From Roseomonas fluvialis (lineage in GTDB: Bacteria; Pseudomonadota; Alphaproteobacteria; Acetobacterales; Acetobacteraceae), in assembly GCF_022846615.1 (NCBI RefSeq), contig NZ_AP025637.1, forward strand, positions 2,195,001 through 2,259,000: a DNA stretch of 64,000 nt. The letters run 5' to 3'. The notes under the pieces are model-generated. The model made no database searches. It saw only the letters and a list, made by a program, of their open reading frames with translations, and was not told the origin of the DNA. The stretch's first letter is position 1; every line of letters starts with the position of its first letter. Made by a program: the position numbers and the translations under genes. Shown piece after piece: positions 43,939 through 52,388 of this stretch.

Positions 43939-45171
43939 ATGACCGCCGAAGGCCCCGCGCAATCCCGCGCGCCCGTCGCTGCCGAGACCCTGTCCCAGAA
44001 GCGCGCCGCGCCGCCGGTGCCGCCCAGCCTGCAGGGCTTCCTCTCGCTGCATGATTTCGAGGCAGCGGCGCAGAAGCACCTGCCGCGCATGCTGCATGGC
44101 TACATGGCCGGCGGGGTCGAGACCGATTGGTCGCTCAACGACAATCGCCGCGCCTTCGCCGAATGGGGCTTCATCCCTCGCTGCCTGACCGATGCGCGCG
44201 CGCGCCATACGAAGGTGAGCCTGTTCGGGCGCGACTACGATGCGCCCTTCGGCATCCCGCCGATGGGCTCGGCCGCGCTGCTGGCGTATCGCGGCGACAT
44301 CGCGCTGGCGCAGGCGGCACGCGCGAAGAACATTCCCTACATCCTGTCCGCGTCCTCGCTCATCAAGATGGAGGACGTGGCCAAGGCCAACCCCGACGCC
44401 TGGTACCAGGCCTACCTGCCAGGCGAGCCCGCGCGGATCGAACCGCTGGTCGACCGCGTCATTGCGGCAGGGTTCAAGACCTTCGTCCTCACGGTGGACG
44501 TGCAGGTCTCGTCGAACCGCGAGAACAACATCCGCAACGGCTACACCATCCCGCTGAAGCCCACCTTCCGGCTGTTCTGGCAGGGCGCGACACATCCGCG
44601 CTGGGCCTTCGGCACCTGGTTCAAGACGCTGCAGAACCACGGCATGCCGCATTTCGAGAACATGGATGCCGGGCGCGGCCCGCCGATCCTCTCGCGCGAC
44701 CTCGAGCGCGCCTTCGGTGCCCGCGACGGGTTGTCCTGGCCGCACCTGGAACTGATCCGGAAGCGCTTCCCGGGGAAGCTGCTCATCAAGGGCGTGCTGC
44801 ACCCCGACGACGTGGTGCGCGCGAAGGAGATCGGCGTGGACGGCTTCATGGTGTCGAACCATGGCGGGCGGCAGCTCGATGGCGCCGTCTCCGGCCTGCG
44901 CATGCTGCCCGAGGTGGTAAAGGTCGCGGGCGGGCTGCCGGTGATCTACGACGGCGGCATCCGCCGCGGCACCGACGTGATGAAGGCCTATGCGCTGGGG
45001 GCGGATTTTGTCTTCGTCGGGCGGCCGATGCTCTGCGCGGCGGCAGTGCGCGGGCAGGCGGGGGTCGAGCGCGCGATCGACCTGCTGCAGGAGGAGATCC
45101 ATCGCGACCTGGCGCTGGTCGGTGTGAATACGATGGATGCGCTGGGGCCGGAATTGCTGATGAAGGCGTAA
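43939..45171 (+). CDS. FMN-dependent alpha-hydroxy-acid dehydrogenase (L-lactate dehydrogenase-like)
   Basis: A 410-residue TIM-barrel flavoenzyme of the lactate dehydrogenase/glycolate oxidase group. Key motifs: FIPRCLTD, APFGIPPMGSAALLAYRGD, ILSASSLIKMEDV, FVLTVDVQVSSNRENNIRNGY, LLIKGVLHPDDV and the catalytic histidine loop DGFMVSNHGGRQLDGAV, with the FMN phosphate site GGIRRGTDVMKAYALGADFVFVGRP. It oxidises 2-hydroxy acids to 2-keto acids. The substrate may be lactate, glycolate or mandelate; the length allows a membrane-binding loop (PLKPTFRLFWQGATHP). Confidence 0.92.
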   Translation: MTAEGPAQSRAPVAAETLSQKRAAPPVPPSLQGFLSLHDFEAAAQKHLPRMLHGYMAGGVETDWSLNDNRRAFAEWGFIPRCLTDARARHTKVSLFGRDYDAPFGIPPMGSAALLAYRGDIALAQAARAKNIPYILSASSLIKMEDVAKANPDAWYQAYLPGEPARIEPLVDRVIAAGFKTFVLTVDVQVSSNRENNIRNGYTIPLKPTFRLFWQGATHPRWAFGTWFKTLQNHGMPHFENMDAGRGPPILSRDLERAFGARDGLSWPHLELIRKRFPGKLLIKGVLHPDDVVRAKEIGVDGFMVSNHGGRQLDGAVSGLRMLPEVVKVAGGLPVIYDGGIRRGTDVMKAYALGADFVFVGRPMLCAAAVRGQAGVERAIDLLQEEIHRDLALVGVNTMDALGPELLMKA

Positions 45172-45173
45172 TG

Positions 45174-45224
45174 GAGGGGCGCTGCCCCTCCCAGCCACCC
45201 CGCCAGGGGGCTACGGCCCCCTGG
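45174..45224. repeat. Paired hairpins after the dehydrogenase (REP-like / bidirectional terminator)
   Basis: Hairpin 1: GAGGGGC-GCT-GCCCCTC (45174-45190). Hairpin 2: CCAGGGGGC-TACG-GCCCCCTGG (45203-45224). They occupy the gap between two convergent genes. The first has the same GGGGCGCTGCCCC core as the hairpin at 15042-15056, so it is probably a dispersed extragenic repeat of this genome. Confidence 0.6.
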
Positions 45225-45235
45225 ACCGCGAACAA

Positions 45236-46561
45236 TCAGAAGCGATCGGGCGGGCGCCGAAGGCCGAGATTATCCCGCAAGGTCTGGCCCTCGTAGTCAC
45301 GCCGGAACAGGCCGCGACGCTGCAATTCCGGGATCACCAGGCGGGTGAAGCGCTCCATGCCCGTCGGCACCACCGGCGCGGCCACCATGAAGCCGTCGCA
45401 GCCCTTGCCGACGTACCATTCCTCCATCCTGTCGGCGACCTGCTTCGCATCGCCCGTGAACATGTTGCCGGCCATCTGCGGCAGGATGCGCCGATAGGTC
45501 TGGCGCACCGTCAGACCCTCCTGCTGCGCCACTTTCACGATGGCACGGCCGATGCCGGTATGGCCGACATGCTCCTCGTCGAAAGCCGGCATCGGGCCAT
45601 CGAGCGGGAAGGACTTCATGCTGCGGCCGACCATCTTCGACAGGTAGTCCACGCCGACCGCAGGCGGCACCAGGTCGTCCAGCTCAGCCGCGATATCGGC
45701 CGCCTGCTGCGCCGTGTCGCCAACGATGATCGTGACGCCGCTCAGGATCTTGAGGTCGTCCGGCCCGCGCCCGTACTTCGCCAGCCGCGCCTTGAAGTCG
45801 GCATACATCGCCTGCGCGGCGGGCAACGTCGCCTCGATGGCAAAGATGCAATCGGCATGGCGGGCGGACAACTCGCGCCCGGCCTCGGACTGCCCGGCCG
45901 AGAACACCACCGGATGCCCCTGCGGCGGCCGTGGTGCGTTCAGCGGCCCCGCCACCTGGAAATGCTTGCCCTTATGCGCCAGGACACGCACGCGCTCGGG
46001 GTTCAGGAAACGCCCGCTCGTCTTGTCCTGCGGGAAGGCGTCGTCGGCCCAGGAATCCCACAACCCCTTCACCACCTCGGCGAATTCATTGGCGCGTTCG
46101 TAGCGGTCGTCGCGGCCGACATGCTCGGTGTGGCTGAAGTTCAGCGCATCGCCGGGGTTCGACGTGGTCACCAGGTTCCACCCCGCACGCCCGCCGCTGA
46201 GATGATCCAGCGAGGCAAAGCGCCGCGCCACATGGAAGGGCTGGTCGTAGGTCGTGGTGGTGGTCGCCACCAGCCCGATATGCTTCGTCACCATCGCCAG
46301 CGCCGACAGCAGCGTGACCGGTTCGAACACGCCGGGGCGGTCGGACGGCGAGGTCGCGGCGAACAGGTCCGGCTTGTCCATCTGCCGCACGCCGTTGCCA
46401 TCGGCCAGGAACAGCAGGTCCATCTTGCCGGCCTCGGCGATCTGCGCGAGGCGCACGGCATTCGCGATATTCGCCGCGGGCCGGTCCCAGGCATCGGGGT
46501 GGCGCCATTCGCCCACATGGCTGCCCTGGGCATTGGCATTGGCGGCGAGGATCATCGGCAT
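45236..46561 (-). CDS. LLM-class flavin-dependent monooxygenase (NtaA/SnaA/DszA family)
   Basis: A 441-residue two-component FMNH2-dependent monooxygenase of the bacterial luciferase-like superfamily. Motifs: LFLADGNGVRQMD, FEPVTLLSALAMVTKHIGL, TYDQPFHVARRFASLDHLSGGRAGWNLVTTSNP, PVVFSAGQSEAGRELSARHADCIF and GTVxxVADRMEEWY-like VADRMEEWYVGKGCDGFM. Such enzymes oxidise nitrilotriacetate, EDTA, organosulfur or similar compounds and need a separate flavin reductase, which is not adjacent. It is divergent from the GntR regulator and convergent with the hydroxy-acid dehydrogenase. Confidence 0.9.
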   Translation of the reverse strand: MPMILAANANAQGSHVGEWRHPDAWDRPAANIANAVRLAQIAEAGKMDLLFLADGNGVRQMDKPDLFAATSPSDRPGVFEPVTLLSALAMVTKHIGLVATTTTTYDQPFHVARRFASLDHLSGGRAGWNLVTTSNPGDALNFSHTEHVGRDDRYERANEFAEVVKGLWDSWADDAFPQDKTSGRFLNPERVRVLAHKGKHFQVAGPLNAPRPPQGHPVVFSAGQSEAGRELSARHADCIFAIEATLPAAQAMYADFKARLAKYGRGPDDLKILSGVTIIVGDTAQQAADIAAELDDLVPPAVGVDYLSKMVGRSMKSFPLDGPMPAFDEEHVGHTGIGRAIVKVAQQEGLTVRQTYRRILPQMAGNMFTGDAKQVADRMEEWYVGKGCDGFMVAAPVVPTGMERFTRLVIPELQRRGLFRRDYEGQTLRDNLGLRRPPDRF

Positions 46562-46588
46562 GGGCGCGTTCCGGTCGCTAGAGCAGAT

Positions 46589-46616
46589 CCTGATCAGGTC
46601 GAATCACCTGATCGGG
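46589..46616. repeat. 11-bp hairpin with CGAATC loop in the LLM-gntR divergent gap
   Basis: Left arm CCTGATCAGGT (46589-46599) pairs with ACCTGATCGGG (46606-46616), one G-U pair, around a CGAATC loop. The sequence has the look of a dispersed inverted repeat found near gene ends in this group rather than an operator. It lies 28 bases upstream of the monooxygenase start. Confidence 0.5.
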
Positions 46617-46723
46617 TGAATAGGCTTGCGAGACCGCAAACCTGGAGACGGTGCCGTGAGCCAAGGCAAACGGGATCGGCTCCACGCGCGGATGCTGCTT
46701 GCATCGGCCGGGCCTGTCCATCA

Positions 46724-46735
46724 TTTTGAATTCAA
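46724..46735. promoter_or_regulatory. Probable GntR operator TTTTGAATTCAA upstream of gntR
   Basis: A palindromic TTGAATTCAA core (46726-46735) ends eight bases before the gntR ATG. The identical core recurs at 47510-47519 before the Bug gene. Its position is consistent with autoregulation. Confidence 0.55.
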
Positions 46736-46742
46736 TTCTGCC

Positions 46743-47444
46743 ATGACCCGTGCCCCCTATCTGCGCCTGCCCAAGCCGCGCGCCGGCGCGCAGGACCGCC
46801 ACGACAGCCTGCCGCATTTCGTCGCGGCGGAACTGCGCGAGGCCATCCTGTCCGGCGCCATCCCGCCCGAGGCGCTGTTGCGGCAGGAGGACATTGCGTC
46901 GCGGCTCGGCGTCTCCCGTCCGCCGGTGCGCGAAGCGCTGCGGCAGTTGGCGGCAGAGGGCCTGGCGGAATCCCGCCCGCGGCGCGGTTATGTGGTTGCC
47001 GCCCTCGACCCCGCCGATATCGCCGAGATCTTCGAGATCCGCGCCCTGTTCGAGGAACGCATCGGCCAGGCCGCCGCGCGCCACCGCAGCGACGCCGACA
47101 TCACCGCGATCGAGGCCGAGGCGGCGGCGATGGAGGCGCTGCCCGCCGGCACGCCCGAGGGCGGCCGCGCCTTCGCCCTGCACAACCGCCGCTTCCACGA
47201 CCGAATCCGCGCCGCCAGCGGCCGGCGCGTCACCGGCGAATTGCTGGGCGTGCTGGCCAACCGCGTGGAACGCTACATCCGCCTCGGCGGGCAGATCGCC
47301 AACAGCCGCGCCCAGGTGAACCGCGAGCACCGCGACATCCTGGCCGCGCTGCGCGATGGCGACGCCGACCGTCTCGGCCTGCTGCTGCGGCTGCATGTAC
47401 ATGATGCCGGGGCGCGGCTGCTGCGCACGCTCGGGAAGGCCTGA
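46743..47444 (+). CDS. GntR/FCD-family transcriptional regulator
   Basis: A 233-residue regulator. An N-terminal GntR winged helix (AELREAILSGAIPPEALLRQEDIASRLGVSRPPVREALRQLAAEGL...GYVV) is followed by an all-helical FCD sensor domain (IFEIRALFEERIGQAA, HNRRFHDRIRAASG, VNREHRDILAALRDGD). Histidine/aspartate positions in the FCD domain (HNRRFHDRI, REHRDIL) suggest a metal-assisted carboxylate pocket. ATG 46743 is preferred: upstream codons overlap the operator. It probably represses the neighbouring monooxygenase and Bug genes until a pathway metabolite binds. Confidence 0.9.
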   Translation: MTRAPYLRLPKPRAGAQDRHDSLPHFVAAELREAILSGAIPPEALLRQEDIASRLGVSRPPVREALRQLAAEGLAESRPRRGYVVAALDPADIAEIFEIRALFEERIGQAAARHRSDADITAIEAEAAAMEALPAGTPEGGRAFALHNRRFHDRIRAASGRRVTGELLGVLANRVERYIRLGGQIANSRAQVNREHRDILAALRDGDADRLGLLLRLHVHDAGARLLRTLGKA

Positions 47445-47508
47445 CGTACGCCCGCGGGGTGCCGTGCGTTCCAGCGCTGGACCAGCAGCCGGCCCGCGCG
47501 GCTTGAGT

Positions 47509-47520
47509 TTTGAATTCAAA
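47509..47520. promoter_or_regulatory. Probable GntR operator TTTGAATTCAAA upstream of the Bug gene
   Basis: A perfect 12-base palindrome 60 bases before the Bug-protein ATG (47581). It shares TTTTGAATTCAA with the site upstream of gntR. The surrounding DNA is otherwise GC-rich, so the AT-rich palindrome stands out. Confidence 0.6.
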
Positions 47521-47580
47521 TCAGGCCCAATCCCCGAGGAACGCCGCGCCGGCAATGACCGGCCCCAGCCGGAGCCACCC

Positions 47581-48552
47581 ATGACGACCACCACCCGCCG
47601 CAGCGCCCTTGTCCTGCCCGCCACCGTCGCGCTCGCGCGGCCGGCTTTCGCGCAGACCTTCCCGACCCGCCCGATCCGCGTGATCGTCCCCTTCGCCCCG
47701 GGCGGCACGACGGACCTGATGACGCGCCTGGTGGCGGACAACCTCGGCGCGCCGCTTGGCCAGCAGGTGGTGGTCGAGAACCGCGCCGGCGCCTTCGGTG
47801 TCATCGGCGCCGATGCGGTCGCGAAGGCGCCGCCGGATGGCTACACATTGCTCGCCGGCAGCCCCGGGCCGATGGCCGTGAACGGGCACGTCTATCGCAA
47901 CCTGCCCTATGACCCGGCGCGCGACCTGTGCGGCGTCTGCATGGTGGCGAACATTCCCTACGTCATGGCGGTGCCGGCCTCGCTGCCGGTGAACACCGTG
48001 CAGGAGTTCATCGCCCTGGCGCGCGCGCGTCCGGGCAGCCTGAACTTCGCGACCTCCGGCATGGCGTCGCGGCTGACGGTCGAGATGTTCCGCGCCATGG
48101 CCGGCGGGATCGAGCTCGAGATGGTGCAGTACCGCGGCGGCGCGCCCGCGCGCACCGACCTCATCGCCGGGCGCATCCAGTTGGTGATCGAACAGGCGCC
48201 TGCTTTCCTCGAGGATTTCCGCGCCGGGCGGCTGCGTCCACTCGCGGTCGGCACGAAGCGCCGCTTCTCGCTGTTGCCGGATGTGCCGACGATGGAAGAG
48301 GCCGGGTTGGCGGGATACGAGGCGAATGCCTGGATGGGCTACGGCGCGCCGGCGAACACCCCGATCGAGATCCGCCGCCGCCTCGCAACCGAGATCGACC
48401 GCATCGTGAAGGCACCCGCGATCAGCGAACGCCTGGTTTCCTGGGGTGCGGAACCGCTCGGCGGCACGCCCGAGGACATGGACCGCATGCTCGCCGAGGA
48501 TCGCGAGCGTTGGGGCCGTGTCGTCCAACTCGCGGGGATCGAGAAGGAGTAG
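47581..48552 (+). CDS. Bug-family tripartite tricarboxylate transporter substrate-binding protein
   Basis: A 323-residue periplasmic binding protein: signal TTTTRRSALVLPATVALARPAFA, then IRVIVPFAPGGTTDLMTRLVADNLG, VVENRAGAFGVIGADAVAKAPPDGYTL, NFATSGMASRLTVEMFRAMAG and LLPDVPTMEEAGLAGYE. It would capture a carboxylate-type substrate. It is placed 136 bases after gntR on the same strand behind the second palindrome, so it is a likely regulon member. Its stop is followed after about 70 bases by the convergent CoA-transferase gene. Confidence 0.9.
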   Translation: MTTTTRRSALVLPATVALARPAFAQTFPTRPIRVIVPFAPGGTTDLMTRLVADNLGAPLGQQVVVENRAGAFGVIGADAVAKAPPDGYTLLAGSPGPMAVNGHVYRNLPYDPARDLCGVCMVANIPYVMAVPASLPVNTVQEFIALARARPGSLNFATSGMASRLTVEMFRAMAGGIELEMVQYRGGAPARTDLIAGRIQLVIEQAPAFLEDFRAGRLRPLAVGTKRRFSLLPDVPTMEEAGLAGYEANAWMGYGAPANTPIEIRRRLATEIDRIVKAPAISERLVSWGAEPLGGTPEDMDRMLAEDRERWGRVVQLAGIEKE

Positions 48553-48624
48553 GGCAGGCCCCTGATCGGCGGCTGCTCGGCTAGGGTGCCCTCGATAGAC
48601 CGGCCGGCGCGCCGCGGCGGCGCG

Positions 48625-49764
48625 CTATTCCGCCGCACGCTTCGCCACCAGCGCATTGTCGGCGCCCAGCCGCGGCGCCGGCCCCTGCATGCATGGCCGC
48701 TCGCCATCGAAGGACAGCGGCATCGACACCAGCGAGAAATCCTCGCCCGGCACCTGGTTCACCATGCCCATCGCCTGCACCTGCGGTTCCGCCAGCACGT
48801 CGGGGATCGAGTTCACCGGCGCGCATGGCACGCCAATGCGCTGCAGCCGCGCGAGCCATTCGGCGCGCGGCACCGCACGCATGATGGCCGCGATCATCGG
48901 CAGCAATTCGCCCTGGTGCGTCAGCCGCGCGCGGTTGGTGTTGAAGCGCGCGTCGCTGGGCCATTCGGGGTGGCCGAGCTCGGCCGCGAAGCGCGTGAAC
49001 AGCCGGTCATTGCCGCAGCACACCAGGATTGGCGCATCCGCCGCATCGAAGGCCTGGTAGGGCACGAGGTTCGGATGGCCGGAGGCATGGCGCGGCGGAA
49101 CGCTGCCGGTGTTCACATAGCCGCTGATTTTCTGTCCGGCCCACATCACCGCCGTCTCCAGCAGCGATGTGTTCACCACCCCGCCGCGCCCGGTGCGATG
49201 CCGCCGTTCCAGCATGGCCAGCGCGCCCAGCACGGTCCACATCCCCGTGCCCTGGTCCACCACGGAGGCGCCCATGCGCACCGGCGGCCCGTCGGGCTCG
49301 CCTGTGATGGACGACAGCCCGCCGAAGGCCTGCAGCAGCGGCTCGTAGCCCGGGCGCAGCTTCTCCGGCCCGACATGGCCGAAGGCCGCCATGGCGCAGT
49401 AGATCAGCCGCGGGTGGCGCGCCGTCACCGCGTCAGGCCCGATGCCCAGCGTCTCCGCCACGCCGGGGCGCAGGTTGTGCAGCATGATGTCGGCGTCGGC
49501 GAGCAAGCCATGCAGGGCCGCCACGCCGGCTTCAGACTTCAGGTCCAGCGTGACCGACTTCTTTCCGCGGTTGAATTCGTGGAAGTTCAGCGCATCGCCG
49601 TGGCGGAACGCCGCGCCCATCTGGCGCGCATCGTCGCCGCCATCGGGTTTCTCGACCTTGATGACCTCGGCGCCGAGGTCGGCGAAGATCGCGCCCGCGA
49701 AAGGCCCCGCCAGCACCTGGCCAAGCTCGACGACGCGCAGCCCATCCAGAACACCCCTGGTCAT
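48625..49764 (-). CDS. CaiB/BaiF (class III) CoA-transferase
   Basis: A 379-residue protein of the formyl-CoA/carnitine CoA-transferase family: GVLDGLRVVELGQVLAGPFAGAIFADLGAEVIKVEKPDGGDDAR, FHEFNRGKKSVTLDLKSEAGVAAL, MLHNLRPGVAETLGIG, HPRLIYCAMAAFG and the aspartate-containing GASVVDQGTGMW. It moves CoA between acids, likely activating the catabolic substrate. ATG 49762-49764 overlaps the stop of the upstream Bug gene (ATGA), so uptake and activation are co-translated. Confidence 0.92.
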   Translation of the reverse strand: MTRGVLDGLRVVELGQVLAGPFAGAIFADLGAEVIKVEKPDGGDDARQMGAAFRHGDALNFHEFNRGKKSVTLDLKSEAGVAALHGLLADADIMLHNLRPGVAETLGIGPDAVTARHPRLIYCAMAAFGHVGPEKLRPGYEPLLQAFGGLSSITGEPDGPPVRMGASVVDQGTGMWTVLGALAMLERRHRTGRGGVVNTSLLETAVMWAGQKISGYVNTGSVPPRHASGHPNLVPYQAFDAADAPILVCCGNDRLFTRFAAELGHPEWPSDARFNTNRARLTHQGELLPMIAAIMRAVPRAEWLARLQRIGVPCAPVNSIPDVLAEPQVQAMGMVNQVPGEDFSLVSMPLSFDGERPCMQGPAPRLGADNALVAKRAAE

Positions 49765-50732
49765 TGCAGTTCGATCCCGGCTGCCGTCACGAGGCGTTTC
49801 CACTTGTCGATCTCCGCCGCCTGGAAGGTCGCGAGGTCCTCCGGCGACCCCGGGCGCAGCACCATGCCGTTGGCGGTCAGGCGCTCGGCCGTGGCGGGGC
49901 GCGCCATGACGTCGTTGATCAGCCGGTTCATCCGCAGCACGATCGGCGCTGGCGTGCCGGCGGGCGCATAGACCGCGTTCCAGGACAGCATCTCGTAGCC
50001 CGGGAAGCCCTGTTCCTCGACCGTCGGGATCTCCGGCAGCAGCGCCACGCGCTGGCGGCTGGTGACGCCGATCGCGCGCACCCGGCCCTCGCGCGCATGC
50101 GGCGCCGAGGTGGTCGCATCGACGAACATCACCTGGGCCACGCCGCCGATGACATCGGTGATGCCGAGCGGGTTCGACCGGTAGGTCACGTTCACCATGT
50201 CGATGCCGGCCTGCGCCTTGAACATCTCGCCCGCGACGCGCGAGGAGGCCGAGCCGGATGCGAAGTTCAGCCGCCCCGGATTGGCGCGCGCATAGGCGAC
50301 CAGGTCCTGCATCGATCGCACCGGCAGGTCGTTGTTCACCACCACCAGCAGCACGCCCACGCCGATCACCGCGACCGGCGCGAAATCCGCCACAGGATCA
50401 TAGGGCAGGCGGCGGAACAGCGCGGGGTTCGACCCATGCGTCGTGTTGGCAGTCCACAGGAAGGTGTAGCCATCGGGCCTGGCGCGCGCGACCGCCTCGG
50501 ACGCTATGAAGCCGTTCGCGCCGCCACGATTGTCCACGACCACTGGCTGGCCGAGTTCCGCGCCGATCGGGTCGGCGAACAGTCGCGTGGTCACATCGGT
50601 GCCGCTGCCGGCGGGAAACGCCACGATGAAGCGGATGGGGCGGGCGGGCCAGGCGGGCTCGGCGGTCTGTGCGGCCGCCACGGCGGGCAGGCCGGCGAGC
50701 GCTGCGAAGGCGGCACGGCGGGTGAGGGGCAT
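49761..50732 (-). CDS. Bug-family tripartite tricarboxylate transporter substrate-binding protein
   Basis: A 323-residue periplasmic binding protein with a twin-arginine-like signal PLTRRAAFAALAGLPAVAAAQ, then IRFIVAFPAGSGTDVTTRLFAD, VVVDNRGGANGFIASEAVARARPDGYTFL, NFASGSASSRVAGEMFKAQAG and LLPEIPTVEEQGFPGYE. Coupled by overlap to the CoA-transferase gene and divergent from the lyase at 50865. It is distinct in sequence from the Bug proteins at 31986 and 47581, so probably has a different ligand. Confidence 0.9.
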   Translation of the reverse strand: MPLTRRAAFAALAGLPAVAAAQTAEPAWPARPIRFIVAFPAGSGTDVTTRLFADPIGAELGQPVVVDNRGGANGFIASEAVARARPDGYTFLWTANTTHGSNPALFRRLPYDPVADFAPVAVIGVGVLLVVVNNDLPVRSMQDLVAYARANPGRLNFASGSASSRVAGEMFKAQAGIDMVNVTYRSNPLGITDVIGGVAQVMFVDATTSAPHAREGRVRAIGVTSRQRVALLPEIPTVEEQGFPGYEMLSWNAVYAPAGTPAPIVLRMNRLINDVMARPATAERLTANGMVLRPGSPEDLATFQAAEIDKWKRLVTAAGIELQ

Positions 50733-50864
50733 CGGGTGTTCCTCCGGTGCATCGCCCTCTGGCGGGGCGCGTGGCGCGGTCCTAGGCTTCACCGCAAGCA
50801 ACAACGTCCCTGCGACCATGCCCGGGTGTCAACGCCCGGCCCATGCGGGACGGAGGGAGCAGCG

Positions 50865-51833
50865 ATGCCCGACCTGCCGAAGCACGTCCATTTCCACGAG
50901 GAAGGCCCGCGCGAGGGCTTCCAGATCGAACGCGGGACCTTCCCGCTGGCCGATCGCGCCGCGCTGGTCGATGCGCTGTCGGAGACCGGGCTGGACGAGA
51001 TCCAGGTGGCGTCCTTTGTCTCGCCCAAGGCGGTGCCGCAGATGGCGGATTCCGAGGCGCTGTTCGATACTATCAAGCGCAAGCCCGGCGTGCGCTACGA
51101 CGCCGTCTGGCTGAACGAACGTGGCTACGAACGCGCGCGCGCCGCGACGGGCGTGCACATCACCGGGCGCATCGCGCTTTATGCATCGGACGCCTTCGCG
51201 CTGCGCAACAACAACTGCACGGCGGCGGAGATGCGCGCGCGCGTCGATGGCTGGCTGGATCGCTACGCGGCCGATGGCGTGCCGATGGAACGCGCGCTGG
51301 TGATGGCGGCCTTCGGGTGCAATTTCGAAGGTTCGGTGGATCCGGCGCGCGCGGTCGGCGAGTTGGTGTGGGCCTGGAAAACCTGTCGCGCGCGCGGCAT
51401 GGCCTCACCGCGACTGTATCTGGCCGATACCATGGGATGGGCGAACCCGCAGTCGATCCGCCGCGCGGTCGGTCTGCTGCGCGAGGCGCTGCCCGAAGCC
51501 GAGGTGGGGTTGCACCTGCACGACACCCGCGGACTTGGCCCTGCGAATGTGATGGCGGCGCTCGAGATGGGCGTGTCGCATTTCGACAGCTCGGTGGCCG
51601 GCCTGGGCGGCTGCCCCTTCGCGGGCCATGGCGATTCGCGCGGCGCGGGCAACATCTGCACCGAGGACATGGTCTTCCTGTGCCACGAAATGGGCATCGG
51701 GACCGGCATCGATCTGGAAGCGCTGGTCGAGGCGGCGCGCCTCGCGGAACGGATCATCGGCCGCCCGCTGCCGGGGCGCCTGATGCATGCCGGCACGCTC
51801 ACGGCGTATCGGCAGCGACGGGCGGCGGCATGA
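50865..51833 (+). CDS. Hydroxymethylglutaryl-CoA lyase-like enzyme
   Basis: A 322-residue HMGL/DRE-TIM metallolyase. VHFHEEGPREGFQIE at the first strand; metal histidines in GLHLHDTRGLGPAN; catalytic-loop cysteine in SVAGLGGCPFAGHGDSRGAGNICTED. The usual RDG at strand 1 is REG, replacing the metal-ligand aspartate with glutamate, and the Cys loop is longer than in classical MvaB. It may thus cleave a related 3-hydroxy-3-methylacyl-CoA rather than HMG-CoA. ATG 50865 follows GGAGGGAGC. With the CoA-transferase it fits an activate-then-cleave pathway. Confidence 0.88.
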   Translation: MPDLPKHVHFHEEGPREGFQIERGTFPLADRAALVDALSETGLDEIQVASFVSPKAVPQMADSEALFDTIKRKPGVRYDAVWLNERGYERARAATGVHITGRIALYASDAFALRNNNCTAAEMRARVDGWLDRYAADGVPMERALVMAAFGCNFEGSVDPARAVGELVWAWKTCRARGMASPRLYLADTMGWANPQSIRRAVGLLREALPEAEVGLHLHDTRGLGPANVMAALEMGVSHFDSSVAGLGGCPFAGHGDSRGAGNICTEDMVFLCHEMGIGTGIDLEALVEAARLAERIIGRPLPGRLMHAGTLTAYRQRRAAA

Positions 51834-51852
51834 ACCGCCGCCCGAGCTACGA

Positions 51853-52239
51853 CTACTTCAGCGTGTTGAGGTAGGCGATCAGGTTGTTCAGCTGTTCCTC
51901 GTTGCGCAGGCCCGGGTAGGACATGCTGCCCTGCGGCACCACCGCCTTCGGATTGGTGATGTAGGCGCGCAGACGATCCTCGTTCCAGGCCAGGCCGCCG
52001 GCGGCGAGCTCACGCATGTTCGCCGAGTACCGGAACCCTTCGATCGAGGCGGCCGGACGGCCCACGACGCCCCACAGGTTCGGGCCGACGCCGTTGCGCC
52101 CGCCCTGGTCCGGCGTGTGGCAGGCTCGGCACTGGTTGAACACGCGCTGGCCCGCTGCGGCATCGCCCGCCTGGGCAGATGCCAGGCCCGGCGCGAAGGC
52201 CACGGCTGCGACAGCCATCGTCATCATCATTCGACGCAT
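51853..52239 (-). CDS. Class I c-type cytochrome (cytochrome c550/c2-like)
   Basis: A 128-residue periplasmic protein. Signal RRMMMTMAVAAVAFAPGLASA, haem motif C37-RA-C40-H41 (FNQCRACH), VGPNLWGVVGRPAAS, FRYSANMRE and the distal ligand methionine in VVPQGSMSYPGLRNEEQL, ending with an amphipathic helix NNLIAYLNTLK. It is a mono-haem electron carrier; in a phototroph it could serve the photosynthetic reaction centre or an oxidase. It sits about 1.2 kb from the photosynthesis cluster, but no direct link is shown. Confidence 0.93.
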   Translation of the reverse strand: MRRMMMTMAVAAVAFAPGLASAQAGDAAAGQRVFNQCRACHTPDQGGRNGVGPNLWGVVGRPAASIEGFRYSANMRELAAGGLAWNEDRLRAYITNPKAVVPQGSMSYPGLRNEEQLNNLIAYLNTLK

Positions 52240-52388
52240 GCGTAACTCCCTCCCGAAGGTGAACGCGCGTCCGCGGCAGAAGGTTGCGGGCGCGGGGCAA
52301 GTGCCTCAAGTGACCGGTTCCAGCCAATTAATCACCTTTGCCATTCTGGCAAGGCGAAACCGCGGCGAGACGAAGGAATGGTGGCGGC

